In this document: positions 1-10,085 of the stretch, piece by piece
Position numbering within the stretch: the first letter of the stretch is position 1
How the letters are laid out: each line of letters starts with the position of its first letter
NCBI RefSeq assembly: GCF_011634775.1
Contig: NZ_JAALXT010000007.1
Coordinates: 310,001-374,000 of the forward strand
Length of the DNA stretch: 64,000 nt
Direction of reading: 5' to 3'
Source: Thalassoroseus pseudoceratinae
GTDB taxonomy: Bacteria > Planctomycetota > Planctomycetia > Planctomycetales > Planctomycetaceae
The notes under the pieces: generated by a model
What the model saw: only the letters and a program-made list of their open reading frames with translations
Told to the model about the DNA's origin: nothing
Database searches by the model: none
Translations under genes and position numbers: made by a program

Positions 1-213
1 AAACCGTTTACAACAATTTTGGCACTCGGTGGCCCGGCTGTTTCGGTACCGGCGAATCTCTCTCGAGCCGAGATCGACGAATACGTCAAGACCGTCGAAA
101 CTCGGATGGAAACCTTGCAAGGCTATGCCGATCGCATTCTCGCTGGGGAATCGGTCGAAAGCGTGCTACCATCGACCGACGCGACGGAATCCACGCACCG
201 ACAAGCCGCCTGA
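1..213 (+). CDS. C-terminal end of a DUF374-type lysophospholipid acyltransferase (partial)
   Basis: The frame is open from the first base and stops at 211-213, so only the last 70 residues of a longer gene are visible. The segment KPFTTILALGGPAVSVP followed by an amphipathic helix resembles the C-terminal end of DUF374 (LpxL-like) acyltransferases, where a short strand reading 'G-P-x-x-VP' precedes a helix rich in Glu and Arg. These enzymes acylate lysolipids or lipid A precursors at the inner membrane. The catalytic HxxxxD motif would lie upstream of the window, so the family call rests only on this tail and is tentative. Confidence 0.5.
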   Translation, partial: KPFTTILALGGPAVSVPANLSRAEIDEYVKTVETRMETLQGYADRILAGESVESVLPSTDATESTHRQAA

Positions 214-332
214 TCCACAAGCGAGGCCTTTTCGTAGTCCGAACTACCGTCTTCGGTGTCCGCTGAGAGTGCGAAAAACCGTTGTGCTTGGCCGCCACGT
301 GACTGACCCACGATGATCAAGCGACGACTGCG

Positions 333-533
333 TTAGTCAAATTCTCCGTCGGCCATGACTGATTCATCAGTCAACTGTGCCAACGCGATGGCCTCTTTGA
401 GTGATCGACGAAGCCAATCCTTCTCCGCACCATCGGGCACTTTCCCACCAGCGACATACCCTGCATAAATTGTCGCGGCCGCATTCAGGATGGCTTGTTC
501 GCTGGGCTTCAGTGTAACAAAGGGCTTGGACAC
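333..533 (-). CDS. small hypothetical protein, 66 aa
   Basis: A GTG-started frame of 66 residues on the minus strand in the gap between the acyltransferase end and the M16 gene. The product is soluble, mostly helical in composition (Ala, Glu, Leu) and ends in an acidic tail (DGEFD). It has no signal peptide, cysteine cluster or motif I recognise. The even codon use and the lack of a competing frame support a real gene, but the ribosome binding site is weak. No function can be assigned. Confidence 0.45.
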   Translation of the reverse strand: MSKPFVTLKPSEQAILNAAATIYAGYVAGGKVPDGAEKDWLRRSLKEAIALAQLTDESVMADGEFD

Positions 534-701
534 GATTGTTTCCCAAGGTTGAACTACGGAACGTGTGTCTCACCGTGACCGAAGCCGCCTGGGAAATCAA
601 GCCGAAATGAATCCGCGCCCCCGCTGCATAGACCGCACGCCATTCGTCGCCTAAAATCGCCTGTTCGGCAAACGGTACGACGGACCCGCAGGAGCAACGG
701 C

Positions 702-1952
702 ATGCAGGAGCAGACGATTCATACCCACACCTTCGAGAACGGTTTGACGCTACTCGTCGAACCGATGCGAAGCGTGCAATCGGCGGCGTTTTCGTTCCTT
801 GTGCCCGCTGGGTGTGTATACGAACCGGATGGCCAAAATGGAACTGTCGCCGTGTTGTCCGATTGGATTTCACGTGGTGCGGGGGATTTGAACAGTCGGG
901 AATTGTTGGCGGCTCTCGATAATCTCGGTGTACAAGGGAGTGAAAGTCCGGGAGTGAGTTTCCTGACGTGCTCCGGTGCGACCCTGGCAGCGAACTTGCC
1001 GGAAGCGTTGAAACTCTATGCCGACATCCTCCTGCGACCGCATCTGCCCGACGAAGAGTTTCTTCCCGCAAAAGCCGGAATTGAACAATCGTTGCGTGCC
1101 AACGAAGACGATCCGCGTCAGAAAATCATCCCCGAATTGCGACGGCGATGTTACGAACACCCTTGGGGCCGTCCCTCCGATGGAACACTCGAAGAATTGC
1201 CGAGCGTGACCGCCGACGGTGTCCGCGAGTTCTATAAACGGTTCATGCGTCCGAACGGTGCGATCCTGGGAATCGCCGGTAACGTGGAATTTGAGCCGAT
1301 CAAAAATTGCATCGGGGAACTCTTCGGCAGTTGGGGCATACAGTCCGACCCCGAATTGGCCACACGTCCTAGCGGACCGGCGATCGACCACATCACTCAC
1401 GAGTCGGAACAAACACATATCGCATTGGCATATGACGCCGTTTCACTGCCTGATCCTGATTACTACACCGCCTGGGCCGCGGCGGCAGTGTTAGGGCAGG
1501 GGATGAGTTCTCGACTGTTCACGGAAGTCCGTGAGAAACGGGGATTGTGTTATTCAATCTCTGCCAGTTATGGCGGTTTGAAACATGCCGGTCGCGTGAC
1601 CTGTTACGCAGGGACATCAAGCGAACGGGCTCAGGAAACACTTGATGTCACACTCGCGGAAATTCAACGCCTAGCCGACGGCGTCACACAAAACGAACTC
1701 GATCGGTGTAAAGCCATGTCGAAAAGTTCGCTGGTGATGCAACAAGAATCGACACGTCAACGGAGTTGGTCGATTGCAAGTAACTGGCATATCCGAGGTC
1801 GCGTGGTACCGTTGCAAGAAATCAAAGATGCGATCGACGCCCTGACGATCGACTCGATCCAAGACTACCTCGAACGCCACCCCGCCAAAAGTTTTACCAT
1901 CCTCACACTTGGACCGACTGCTCTCGAAGTTCCGGACACTTTATCCTCCTAG
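702..1952 (+). CDS. M16 family (pitrilysin-like) peptidase, non-catalytic subunit
   Basis: A 416-residue protein with the two-lobed M16 clan architecture. In the N-terminal lobe the zinc motif HxxEH is missing: at the equivalent place (residues about 49-55) the sequence reads VAVLSDW. The C-terminal lobe keeps the Arg/Tyr substrate motif, visible as REKRGLCYS. This pattern matches the inactive partner of heterodimeric M16B peptidases, which binds peptide while the other subunit carries zinc. The active-type partner is encoded two genes downstream (2749-3975), so the products probably form one processing peptidase. The ATG at 702 follows a GGAGCAACGGC stretch. Confidence 0.85.
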   Translation: MQEQTIHTHTFENGLTLLVEPMRSVQSAAFSFLVPAGCVYEPDGQNGTVAVLSDWISRGAGDLNSRELLAALDNLGVQGSESPGVSFLTCSGATLAANLPEALKLYADILLRPHLPDEEFLPAKAGIEQSLRANEDDPRQKIIPELRRRCYEHPWGRPSDGTLEELPSVTADGVREFYKRFMRPNGAILGIAGNVEFEPIKNCIGELFGSWGIQSDPELATRPSGPAIDHITHESEQTHIALAYDAVSLPDPDYYTAWAAAAVLGQGMSSRLFTEVREKRGLCYSISASYGGLKHAGRVTCYAGTSSERAQETLDVTLAEIQRLADGVTQNELDRCKAMSKSSLVMQQESTRQRSWSIASNWHIRGRVVPLQEIKDAIDALTIDSIQDYLERHPAKSFTILTLGPTALEVPDTLSS

Positions 1953-1992
1953 TCTTCCACTTGTTTCACGGCAACGCGGATACTCCTTACTG

Positions 1993-2691
1993 ATGACGCT
2001 TGTTCTCATCTATAGTTTTGTCGCCGGTCTTTCGATGCTCGTGGGCGGAGTGTTGGCTCGGTATTCGTCGTTGCCATCAAAACGATTCGACGGTGTCATT
2101 CTCCACGCGGTCACAGCCTTTGGCGGTGGAGCATTGCTAGCAGCCATTGCATTGGTCCTCGTTCCCGAGGCAACGGAACAACTTGCAGCCTGGCAATTTG
2201 GGCTGGCTTTTGGTGGTGGTGCGGCCGCGTTTATGGAACTCGATCGTCGATTGCAAAACCAAGGCGGAACGGGAGCGCAAGTCGTTGCCATGCTCTCAGA
2301 CTTTCTCCCGGAAGCCATCGCCTTGGGTGCAGCGTTCGCACGAGGTGATTCTTCAGGACCGCTGTTAGCAATGTTGATCGCACTTCAGAACGTCCCTGAA
2401 GGGTTTAATGCCTATCGGGAATTAGAATCGGTGATGCGTGCTAGGAAAGCGTTGCTAATCCTATTCGCGCTTGTTTGGTTGGGACCACTCTCAGCGGGAG
2501 TGGGTTATCTTGTGCTAGTCGATTATCCAGATATTGTCGCCTACGTGATGTCATTTGCGGCTGGTGGGATTCTATACCTCATCTTTCAAGATATCGCACC
2601 AGAAGCCAAGCTCACGAATCACTGGGCGCCACCACTAGGAGCCGTTGCCGGCTTCCTGCTTGGAACGCTCGGGGACTATATGGTTCACTAA
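1993..2691 (+). CDS. ZIP family metal transporter
   Basis: A 232-residue integral membrane protein with seven to eight hydrophobic segments. It contains the ZIP signature regions HAVTAFGGGALLA, DFLPEAIALG and LQNVPEGFNAY, the latter two corresponding to the helices that carry metal ligands. The usual His before xxPE is Asp in the first and Gln in the second, so selectivity may differ from ZupT. The frame is open further upstream, but the ATG at 1993 avoids overlap with the preceding gene and starts just before the first membrane helix. It lies 40 nt after one M16 gene and 57 nt before the other, so it is probably co-transcribed with both. Metal import would suit zinc peptidases. Confidence 0.8.
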   Translation: MTLVLIYSFVAGLSMLVGGVLARYSSLPSKRFDGVILHAVTAFGGGALLAAIALVLVPEATEQLAAWQFGLAFGGGAAAFMELDRRLQNQGGTGAQVVAMLSDFLPEAIALGAAFARGDSSGPLLAMLIALQNVPEGFNAYRELESVMRARKALLILFALVWLGPLSAGVGYLVLVDYPDIVAYVMSFAAGGILYLIFQDIAPEAKLTNHWAPPLGAVAGFLLGTLGDYMVH

Positions 2692-2748
2692 TAGTCAATC
2701 GCGACTACTCGTTTAAGTTTGCGATTGAAATATCCATAAGGAAATACA

Positions 2749-3975
2749 ATGCAATTTCATCAGGCGACGCTACCAAACGGATTGACGGTGATCGCGGAAC
2801 TGAACCCGAACGTCTATAGCGTTTCGCTCGGGTTCTATGTGCGGACCGGAGCACGAGACGAAACGCCCGAAGTATCCGGTGTGAGTCATTTCCTTGAACA
2901 TATGGCATTCAAAGGAAACGAACAGTTTACCGCGGATGATATCAATCGAATGTTTGATGAAATCGGAGCCGACTACAATGCTTCGACGAGCGAGGAAGTC
3001 ACGACATTCCACGCCGCTGTACTGCCTGAGTACTTGCCGCAAACTTTTGAACTCCTATCCGCCGTCATGACGCCTTCTCTCCGAAAAGAGGATTTCGATA
3101 TCGAGAAGCAAGTCATCCTGGAAGAAATCTTCATGTATCAAGACCAGCCAAGTTGGGTGGTTTATGACAACCTAATGGAGTACCACTTCAAAGGACATCC
3201 GCTCTCACAAAGTATTCTTGGCACGGCGGAGAGCATTACCGCACTGACTGTCGAACAGATGCGTCAGTACTTTGCCGATCACTATCAAGCCGGCAACATC
3301 ACACTAGCCGTTGCCGGGAACACGAGTTGGGATGAGGTTCTGAAACTTGCCGAACAAAACTGTGCAAGTTGGCCGAGTGGTTCACTGAATCGCAACACGG
3401 TTGAAGCACAGCCGAGCGGCGGGGAGTTAGTGCTCACTCGTGAGAATAGCCTTACCGAGTATGTACTCTCGATGGCTCCCGCACCGGCCGCAGCGCATCA
3501 ACTATGTTTTGCAGCCCAGTTATTGTCGGTTGTGGTTGGTGATGGTGTGAGCAGCCGAATGTTCTGGGACATTGTCGACCCAGGACACGCGGAGACGTGT
3601 CAACTTGGCTACTATGATTACGATGGCAGTGGAGCTTGGATGACGTATCTCAGTTGCGATCCAAGTGAAGTCAAAGCCAACCGCGATCGTATTGCGAAGA
3701 TCTATGATGACATCAACACGAACGGCGTCACAGAGACCGAGCTGCAACAGGCAAAGAACAAAGTCGCCTCAAGAGTGGTTCTTGGAAGCGAACGCCCTCG
3801 CGGTCGTCGGGCGGCACTCGGTGAGAATTGGCTTTACCGTCAGACTTATCATTCCGTCGAAGATGATCTTAGAACCGTGCAAGACCTAACAACAACAGAT
3901 ATGCGCAACTTGCTAGACGCCTACCCGCTAAAAGAGTCTAGCGTTGCTGCCATCGGTCCTTTAGAGCACGTCTAA
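2749..3975 (+). CDS. M16 family zinc peptidase, catalytic subunit
   Basis: A 408-residue protein carrying the inverted zinc motif HFLEH at residues 47-51 and the downstream Glu ligand in VILEEIFMY (residues 122-130). This is the classical active N-terminal lobe of M16B processing peptidases. The C-terminal lobe lacks the REKRGLxYS motif that the partner at 702-1952 retains, so the two proteins complement each other as catalytic and substrate-binding subunits. A TAAGGAAA stretch lies just upstream of the ATG. No signal peptide is apparent, so the enzyme probably acts in the cytoplasm on peptides. Confidence 0.88.
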   Translation: MQFHQATLPNGLTVIAELNPNVYSVSLGFYVRTGARDETPEVSGVSHFLEHMAFKGNEQFTADDINRMFDEIGADYNASTSEEVTTFHAAVLPEYLPQTFELLSAVMTPSLRKEDFDIEKQVILEEIFMYQDQPSWVVYDNLMEYHFKGHPLSQSILGTAESITALTVEQMRQYFADHYQAGNITLAVAGNTSWDEVLKLAEQNCASWPSGSLNRNTVEAQPSGGELVLTRENSLTEYVLSMAPAPAAAHQLCFAAQLLSVVVGDGVSSRMFWDIVDPGHAETCQLGYYDYDGSGAWMTYLSCDPSEVKANRDRIAKIYDDINTNGVTETELQQAKNKVASRVVLGSERPRGRRAALGENWLYRQTYHSVEDDLRTVQDLTTTDMRNLLDAYPLKESSVAAIGPLEHV

Positions 3976-3998
3976 ACCACAATGCAGTCTAAAGCCGA

Positions 3999-6900
3999 TT
4001 AGGCGCTTCGTATTTGGTGCTCGTCCTGGTCAGTGCTTTCTTCGGCGGCGTGCTGTGTTGGCATGGGGTTGAACAATGCGTGTGCGTCGACGCTGCGAAT
4101 GTGCAAGTCGCGTTGCGGGAACGAGATTTCAATGTTCGCGGCACGGAAGGCTTCATCGATCTGTGTATGCAGTTCGTGAGTCGTCGGCAATTTGAGGTCG
4201 GCACGTGGAAGGTAGCATCGCACTTCAAACGTCAGTGCGCTATCACCGAAACCGTTGAAGGTCACGTTAGGAGCCGGATCATTCATCACCGCGGGATGAT
4301 TCTGCATCACTTCGTACAATAACTGAGTCGCTTTTTTCGTGTCGGAACCATAGGCGATGCCGACGGAAATGAAGACCCGTTGCACTTGATCGGACAGAGT
4401 CCAGTTAAGCACGGTTCCGGTGATCAAATCCTTATTAGGAATGATCATCTCTTTGCGTTCCCAGTTAGTAATTGTCGTCGCTCGCATCCGAATCCGGCTG
4501 ACGATCCCATCGGTGCCGTTGACAGTCACAATGTCACCCACACGCACCGGACGTTCGAGCAGCACGATCAAACCGGAGAAGAAGTTCGCAAAGATTTCCT
4601 GCAATCCAAAGCCGAGCCCAAGCATCAAGGCAGCGGCCAACCATTGCACATGTTCCCATCGAAACCCGATGGCGTAGAACGCGGCTGAGATTCCTATGAA
4701 GGTCAGTGCGTAGCGACTGAGCGTGGTGATGGCGTAGCGGGCGGCGTTGTCGATCGGCAGGCGTTGAAGCACCATTAATTCGAGCAAACCGGGTAAGTTC
4801 CGAACCGCCGCGATTGAGACGATCACAATCAACAATGCGAGGGTCAGGTCGGCCAATGTAATGGGAACCGCCACGGTTTTCGCGGCGACTGCGGTCTCAG
4901 TGTCCGAGGCGGTCGCCGTGTCGACGGGTGTGGTTGGTCCTGGCGACGCGCCGTTGCTGTCTTCCGTAGGGGACACAACGCGATCAATCGTCAGAAATGG
5001 GACTTCAACTTTCTTCAGCACCGAGAGTGCCGGCAGAACATCCGCCCAAGTGAACCACATTCCCAAAGCAACACCCATCGTGATGAAACTTCGGAGCAGT
5101 TGCCGAGTTTGCAAGTTCATCTCGGACAACGCCATCTGTGGATCGTCAATGATGACATCGGGTTGGCCAATCGGAAGCGAATCCGACTGAGCAGCTTCAC
5201 GACGACGACGGTATTGCTCCATCGCCACGCGGCGACGTGTCACCAGCAACCAGCGTTCGGCGATTGCGTTCGCCGTCACGAAGGCAAACACAATCCACAG
5301 CGTGCCATACAAACGGGAAACCAACTGCGTCGACGTGTATTGGTATCCCATCACCGCCAAGACAGCGAACGTGATGCACACCGCTAACGCACCGTAGGAC
5401 CACACGTATTTGGTGCGTTCAATCCACGTTCCGCTGTGATTCTTGAGGAAGTCTCGCATCGTCGGCGAACCGGGTCGCAACACCCGAAACACAAACACAC
5501 TCGAGATGATCAATGCCGCCACGAGACACAACCGCCCCAACGACTCATGTTCGTCGCTGCGAACGAATGAGGCCGCCGCCAGCGTTGCCGAGATAAACGT
5601 GAACGGCAAGCCGATGAAGATCATCCATTTCAAACCGCCCCGAAGACACCCCAGCACATCCTTTGGCCAATCGAAATGAGCTTGGGCCAGTCCTCGGTTT
5701 CGGCAGATCTGGCGAAACAATTCCAATGGGAAAAACGTTAGGCCCATCGCCATGAAGCCAGATGCAACCGACGTTACGAACAGCGGCGATTCCAAGTGAC
5801 CCGACAATCGCCAACCGATGAAGTACCAAGTGGCCGGCCACATGCCTGCAATGAGAATCGTCAAGCCAAGCGTTTCCGCTGTCGGGCGGAACTTGTTGCA
5901 CGACTTCTTCTGTGCCGCATCGCCTAATGCGTGAACTTGTCTCCGCATGCGTCGTCCACGCATCAGTAACAGGACGAACGCAATTAACGCCACGCCCCAC
6001 AAGAATGGGTTTTGGACGATATCGTCTTTCCAGTAGATCAGCACGTTCTCCCAGCGGCTGGGATTCGTGAGATATCGGATAGCGCTTTCGTAGTTGGCCG
6101 GTTCCTGATTCCACAGTTCGTTGGTACTGCGAATCCACAGAATGTTTTCCGAGATGAACCGCAGATAATCCTGAGTCTCTTCGACGAGGCGTTTCTGAGA
6201 GTCATCCAGATCCAACAACTTATCTTGATAAATCCCATACTCAACATTCAGATCTTCAAGGTTCTGCTTCTCTGTGTTGAGGAGTTTTTCGAGCAGCGGT
6301 CGCAGATCATCACGCTTGTCTAAAGGGATACTACATTCCGGATTCTCGTAAAACAGAGTGCAAGCTTTATCAATGACGGCAAGTTCGTTGGCTCGGTCGA
6401 TATTGATGCTCTGTTCGACCTGCACTTCTTGAATCTCATCTTGTCGCTCAAAGATCTGGATGTAGAGTTTCCGAACGTCCGGCAGACTATTCCGCCGCAA
6501 CCGCAGCAGTTGACCAACGTTGTTATTACGACCGGAAATCTTGACTCGTTCTCGACTTGCGTCGTGATCACGACGGACGTCTTCGAGCAGAATTTCCGTT
6601 TTCTCCAATTCCGCGACGATCTCCGGAACACGTTCGGCTGCTTGCGACCGTAAACTTGCAAGCGTTTCGATGCGTTCGCTTAGTCGTGTGATTGTCGGGT
6701 ATTCGGCGTACGCAACCGCAGCCTTCGTAAGACTTTCGGCTTGCTTGGACTGGGTTTTCACTTCCTTGGCTAACGCCTGTTCCACTTCGGCTCGGCGTCG
6801 CTTGATCTCCTCCTCAAGCTGCATGAGCCGACGCGCAGCGATGTCGCGTTTCAACGGCAACACTTCCGTTTGCGACTGCAACCAAGGACCTTCCTTGTCG

Positions 6901-7856
6901 ATACGACCCAACGTCGCTTGCAGCAATTGTTTCTTGGCTTGCAAGCGAACACGCTCTGCGGTGTTGCTAGGGGTGGCGTCGGCTCCGTTCGGTATTTTTT
7001 TCAGTTGCTCTTCGAGTTGCGTTAGTCGTTCTTGGGTGTCTTTGCGTTCTTTCGCCAACTGTTCCTGGGCCGCCGCCTTCTTGAGCGCCGAGATCAACTC
7101 TTCCAGCTTGGCTTTTTGGTCGACCAACTTCTGTTCGCGTTCAAGCAGCTCCTGCCGGAGTTCTGTGAGACCTTTCCCGGCAGTCTCGATGACGATTTGT
7201 TCGTTCGCCACCGCTTCTTTCTGCTGCTTCAGATCCTTCACCAAAGCCGGAGTTTCCTCAATGCTCTTGGTAAAGTTTTCCCCTTTGGCAATTTGTCCCT
7301 CGGCTTCTTTCAAATCTGCGAGGGCTTGCTCATACAGACTGACAATCTCCTTTTGAACCGCTTCATCGAGCTTGTCTCCTTTGACCTTTGCGATCGCGGC
7401 TTCCACGGATGCGATGGTCGGTTTGTCGTTGGTCAGCGTCGCTCCCTGCGGTTTTGTCTCCGTGGTTTCACCCGCAGGAGTTGCCGGCATTGGTTGGGCC
7501 GACTCCGTGGTGTTCGCTTCAGGTGGATTCGGATTCGCTGGCGTCACCACCGGTTGCGGAGACGGTTGCGGCTGTGGCTGTGCATCCACTGGAGCCGGGT
7601 TTTCCGCCGTCTTTGGCGGTGCCATCGGAGTTTGATCAATCACCCGTGGCGTAATCTGCGACGGTTTAATCGATTCCGGATCCGGCGGCTGAATCTGGAA
7701 TAATCCCCAGTTCAACGGAGGCGGAGACTGCGGAAAAAGTTCGTCCACCGACCGAATTTGGGCCACCGCCACCGGAGCCGATAGCAAGCCGGAACCCAAA
7801 CCCACAAGTGCGATTACGAAGATACGGATGAACCGTGAATTCGACATCGAATCCAT
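3999..7856 (-). CDS. large mechanosensitive channel, MscK/MscS type
   Basis: A 1285-residue protein. Order: signal peptide (about 1-33, ending AVAQ), a Pro/Gln-rich linker (about 70-125), a long charged coiled-coil region (about 150-590), around ten hydrophobic helices (about 600-1060), then a canonical MscS core. The pore helix reads GLGFGLQEIFANFFSG and is followed by the beta domain with ERPVRVGDIV and IPNKDLITGTVLNWT. The C-terminus is a short acidic, His-rich tail. Proteins of this layout are tension-gated channels that release solutes on osmotic downshift. The ATG at 7856 or the ATG three codons later may be used. The gene diverges from the TVP38-like gene. Confidence 0.92.
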   Translation of the reverse strand: MDSMSNSRFIRIFVIALVGLGSGLLSAPVAVAQIRSVDELFPQSPPPLNWGLFQIQPPDPESIKPSQITPRVIDQTPMAPPKTAENPAPVDAQPQPQPSPQPVVTPANPNPPEANTTESAQPMPATPAGETTETKPQGATLTNDKPTIASVEAAIAKVKGDKLDEAVQKEIVSLYEQALADLKEAEGQIAKGENFTKSIEETPALVKDLKQQKEAVANEQIVIETAGKGLTELRQELLEREQKLVDQKAKLEELISALKKAAAQEQLAKERKDTQERLTQLEEQLKKIPNGADATPSNTAERVRLQAKKQLLQATLGRIDKEGPWLQSQTEVLPLKRDIAARRLMQLEEEIKRRRAEVEQALAKEVKTQSKQAESLTKAAVAYAEYPTITRLSERIETLASLRSQAAERVPEIVAELEKTEILLEDVRRDHDASRERVKISGRNNNVGQLLRLRRNSLPDVRKLYIQIFERQDEIQEVQVEQSINIDRANELAVIDKACTLFYENPECSIPLDKRDDLRPLLEKLLNTEKQNLEDLNVEYGIYQDKLLDLDDSQKRLVEETQDYLRFISENILWIRSTNELWNQEPANYESAIRYLTNPSRWENVLIYWKDDIVQNPFLWGVALIAFVLLLMRGRRMRRQVHALGDAAQKKSCNKFRPTAETLGLTILIAGMWPATWYFIGWRLSGHLESPLFVTSVASGFMAMGLTFFPLELFRQICRNRGLAQAHFDWPKDVLGCLRGGLKWMIFIGLPFTFISATLAAASFVRSDEHESLGRLCLVAALIISSVFVFRVLRPGSPTMRDFLKNHSGTWIERTKYVWSYGALAVCITFAVLAVMGYQYTSTQLVSRLYGTLWIVFAFVTANAIAERWLLVTRRRVAMEQYRRRREAAQSDSLPIGQPDVIIDDPQMALSEMNLQTRQLLRSFITMGVALGMWFTWADVLPALSVLKKVEVPFLTIDRVVSPTEDSNGASPGPTTPVDTATASDTETAVAAKTVAVPITLADLTLALLIVIVSIAAVRNLPGLLELMVLQRLPIDNAARYAITTLSRYALTFIGISAAFYAIGFRWEHVQWLAAALMLGLGFGLQEIFANFFSGLIVLLERPVRVGDIVTVNGTDGIVSRIRMRATTITNWERKEMIIPNKDLITGTVLNWTLSDQVQRVFISVGIAYGSDTKKATQLLYEVMQNHPAVMNDPAPNVTFNGFGDSALTFEVRCYLPRADLKLPTTHELHTQIDEAFRAANIEISFPQRDLHIRSVDAHALFNPMPTQHAAEESTDQDEHQIRSA

Positions 7857-8042
7857 TCAACGTCCCAACAAAATCGAGAAAAATGTTCTTCTATTTAAAA
7901 CCAGTCCGATGGAAGTTTCCCAGATTCCTTCGATCGTGGCAAGACGCGACCAGGGGGTAGTTATGTCCGATACCCCACAGACACGCCGGCGAAATTATGC
8001 GAGAATCCTTGGAATCATTCTCCCTGGCTCCCGAAAGTTCCC

Positions 8043-8741
8043 ATGAATTGGTTTCGTTCAGAAGTTGTGACTGTCAAAAGAGTTGCGATCGCGGTGTTGA
8101 TTGTTGGTGGATTGTTACTTCTTCGACTGCTTCCCACCGATGAACTCCGAAACACTCTGCAAACCTGGCTGGACGACCTGGGATTCTGGGGGCCGGTGGT
8201 GTTCGTCGGTCTGTATATTGTCGCGACAATCTGTTTCCTACCCGGTTCCATTTTGACGCTCGTCGCCGGTGCGATTTTCGGTTTGGGTCTGGGTTTGGCT
8301 GTGGTTTCGATCGGTTCGACGATCGGAGCCGCCTGTGCGTTGCTGATCGCCCGTTACTTGGCTCGCGCGAAAGTCGAACAACTGGCAGAAACGTATCCCA
8401 CATTCCAAGCCGTCGACGAAGCCATCTCCGAGGCCGGATGGAAAGTCGTGGCGATGCTCCGGCTCTCACCGGCCATCCCGTTCAATGTGCAGAACTATCT
8501 GTACGGACTCACCAACATCAAATTCTGGCCCTGCGTGCTGACCAGTTGGATCGCCATGCTGCCGGGGACATTCTTATACGTCTACATTGGCCACATCGCC
8601 GACTCCGCTGTCGCCGGAGAGGAGAAACCGGTCGGTCAATGGATTCTGCTCGGCGTGGGTTTGATCGCAACCATTGCGGTCACGGTTTACATCACTCGGT
8701 TGGCTCGTCAGAAGTTAAAATCACGAAACCGCGAGCTGTAA
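8043..8741 (+). CDS. TVP38/TMEM64 (DedA-like) family membrane protein
   Basis: A 232-residue polytopic membrane protein. A first membrane helix (about 12-26) is followed by the family core: LPGSILTLVAGAIFGLGLG, a second reentrant-like segment ending in IARYLAR, and the conserved stretch LRLSPAIPFNVQNYLYGLT. These features define the VTT domain shared by TVP38, TMEM64 and DedA proteins, for which lipid scramblase or transport roles have been proposed. The C-terminal helix ends in a basic tail. It converges on kbl with 48 nt between the stop codons and no clear terminator. Substrate unknown. Confidence 0.88.
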   Translation: MNWFRSEVVTVKRVAIAVLIVGGLLLLRLLPTDELRNTLQTWLDDLGFWGPVVFVGLYIVATICFLPGSILTLVAGAIFGLGLGLAVVSIGSTIGAACALLIARYLARAKVEQLAETYPTFQAVDEAISEAGWKVVAMLRLSPAIPFNVQNYLYGLTNIKFWPCVLTSWIAMLPGTFLYVYIGHIADSAVAGEEKPVGQWILLGVGLIATIAVTVYITRLARQKLKSRNREL

Positions 8742-8789
8742 ACATCACCTTCAATGCACCGAATGCCAAGCAGAATCACACCGCGGAAA

Positions 8790-9974
8790 TTACACCCCGA
8801 GTTCTTCTTTCACCGCTCGGAACTGTTCGACGGCGAACTGTAAATCGTCGCGAGAATGCGCCGCGGAGACTTGCGTGCGGATACGAGCCTGACCTTGCGG
8901 AACAACGGGGTAACTAAACCCAATGACATAGACACCGCGTTCGAGTAACCGATCCGCCATCCGACTTGCGAGAGCAGCATCACCAAGCATCACCGGCACA
9001 ATCGGGTGTTCACCGGGCAGCACATCTAAACCGGCTTGTTGAATTGCTTCCCGAAAGTAGCGAGTGTTGTCTTCGAGCTTGTCGCGAAGTTCGGTGGAAC
9101 TCATCAGCAGATCGAGCGCCTTGATCGCCCCTCCGACAATCGGTGGAGCCACCGTGTTACTAAAGAGGTAAGGTCGTGATCGTTGTCGGAGAAGTTCAAC
9201 AATCTCTTTCCGCCCGGATGTATAACCCCCGCTCGCACCACCGAGCGCTTTACCGAGTGTTCCAGTGATTATATCAATCCGACCAATGCAATCGTGATAC
9301 TCATGCGTGCCACGCCCAGTCGAACCGAGGAAACCAGCGGAATGACAATCATCGATCATCACCAGCGCATTGTATTTGTCCGCTAGTTCACAGATGGCAG
9401 GCAGATTGGCAATGTAGCCATCCATACTAAACACGCCATCAGTTGCAATCAGACGAAACCTTGCATCTTGCGATTCTTTGAGTTTTGTTTCTAAGTCTTG
9501 CATATCACTATTGGCATAGCGATAGCGTTGAGCTTTACATAGTCGAATTCCATCAATAATACTCGCATGATTCAATGCGTCTGAAAGAATCGCATCTTCC
9601 GGTCCTAGCAGTGTTTCGAATAGCCCACCGTTGGCATCAAAACAACTAGGATAGAGAATGGTATCTTCGGTACTCAGAAACTGTGTTAGCTTGGCTTCGA
9701 AGTCTTTGTGAATCGACTGCGTACCACAGATAAACCGCACGCTCGCCATCCCATAACCGTATTGATCCAACGCCTCCCGAGCCGCTTGAATCACTTCGGG
9801 ATGCTCAGCTAAACCAAGATAGTTATTCGCACAAAGATTGAGGACATCAGCCCGATTCGTCGTCTGAATATGGGCATCCTGCGGTGACGTAATAATTCGT
9901 TCACCTTTCCACAACCCGGCCGATTCAATGTCTTGAAGTTGACTCGCTAGATGCTCTTGAAATTGCCCGTACAT
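8790..9974 (-). CDS. kbl: glycine C-acetyltransferase (2-amino-3-ketobutyrate CoA ligase)
   Basis: A 394-residue PLP enzyme of the alpha-oxoamine synthase family. It cleaves 2-amino-3-oxobutyrate with CoA to glycine and acetyl-CoA. Visible motifs: NNYLGL near residue 50, the cofactor-contacting DDCHSAG (208-214) and the PLP lysine in GTLGKALGG (Lys242). Length and motif positions match the E. coli enzyme closely. The frame extends four codons further to a TTG, but the ATG at 9974 has a GAGGT ribosome site at proper spacing. Threonine dehydrogenase, the preceding step, lies upstream on the same strand, separated by a hypothetical gene and two palindromic repeats. Confidence 0.95.
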   Translation of the reverse strand: MYGQFQEHLASQLQDIESAGLWKGERIITSPQDAHIQTTNRADVLNLCANNYLGLAEHPEVIQAAREALDQYGYGMASVRFICGTQSIHKDFEAKLTQFLSTEDTILYPSCFDANGGLFETLLGPEDAILSDALNHASIIDGIRLCKAQRYRYANSDMQDLETKLKESQDARFRLIATDGVFSMDGYIANLPAICELADKYNALVMIDDCHSAGFLGSTGRGTHEYHDCIGRIDIITGTLGKALGGASGGYTSGRKEIVELLRQRSRPYLFSNTVAPPIVGGAIKALDLLMSSTELRDKLEDNTRYFREAIQQAGLDVLPGEHPIVPVMLGDAALASRMADRLLERGVYVIGFSYPVVPQGQARIRTQVSAAHSRDDLQFAVEQFRAVKEELGV

Positions 9975-9993
9975 CGAATACCTCAACTCATAA

Positions 9994-10081
9994 TGTAAGC
10001 TGGGACAAGTCCCAGCATCTTCTAGAGACTCAACATCGTAGAAATTGCTGGGTTACGCTGTGCTTACCCAGCCTACAAGTC
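9994..10081. repeat. double-hairpin intergenic repeat, copy A
   Basis: Two palindromes joined by an AT-richer spacer. The first is GCTGGGACAAGTCCCAGC (9999-10016). The second spans 10047-10072, with arms GCTGGGTTA and TAACCCAGC-like around GCGC-type centre bases. The same layout recurs at 10634-10721 in the same orientation with high similarity, including the spacer words CTCAACAT and the tail CCCAGCCTACAA. It resembles REP/BIME-type extragenic palindromes. It sits between kbl and the hypothetical gene at 10086. Confidence 0.8.
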
Positions 10082-10085
10082 TTGC

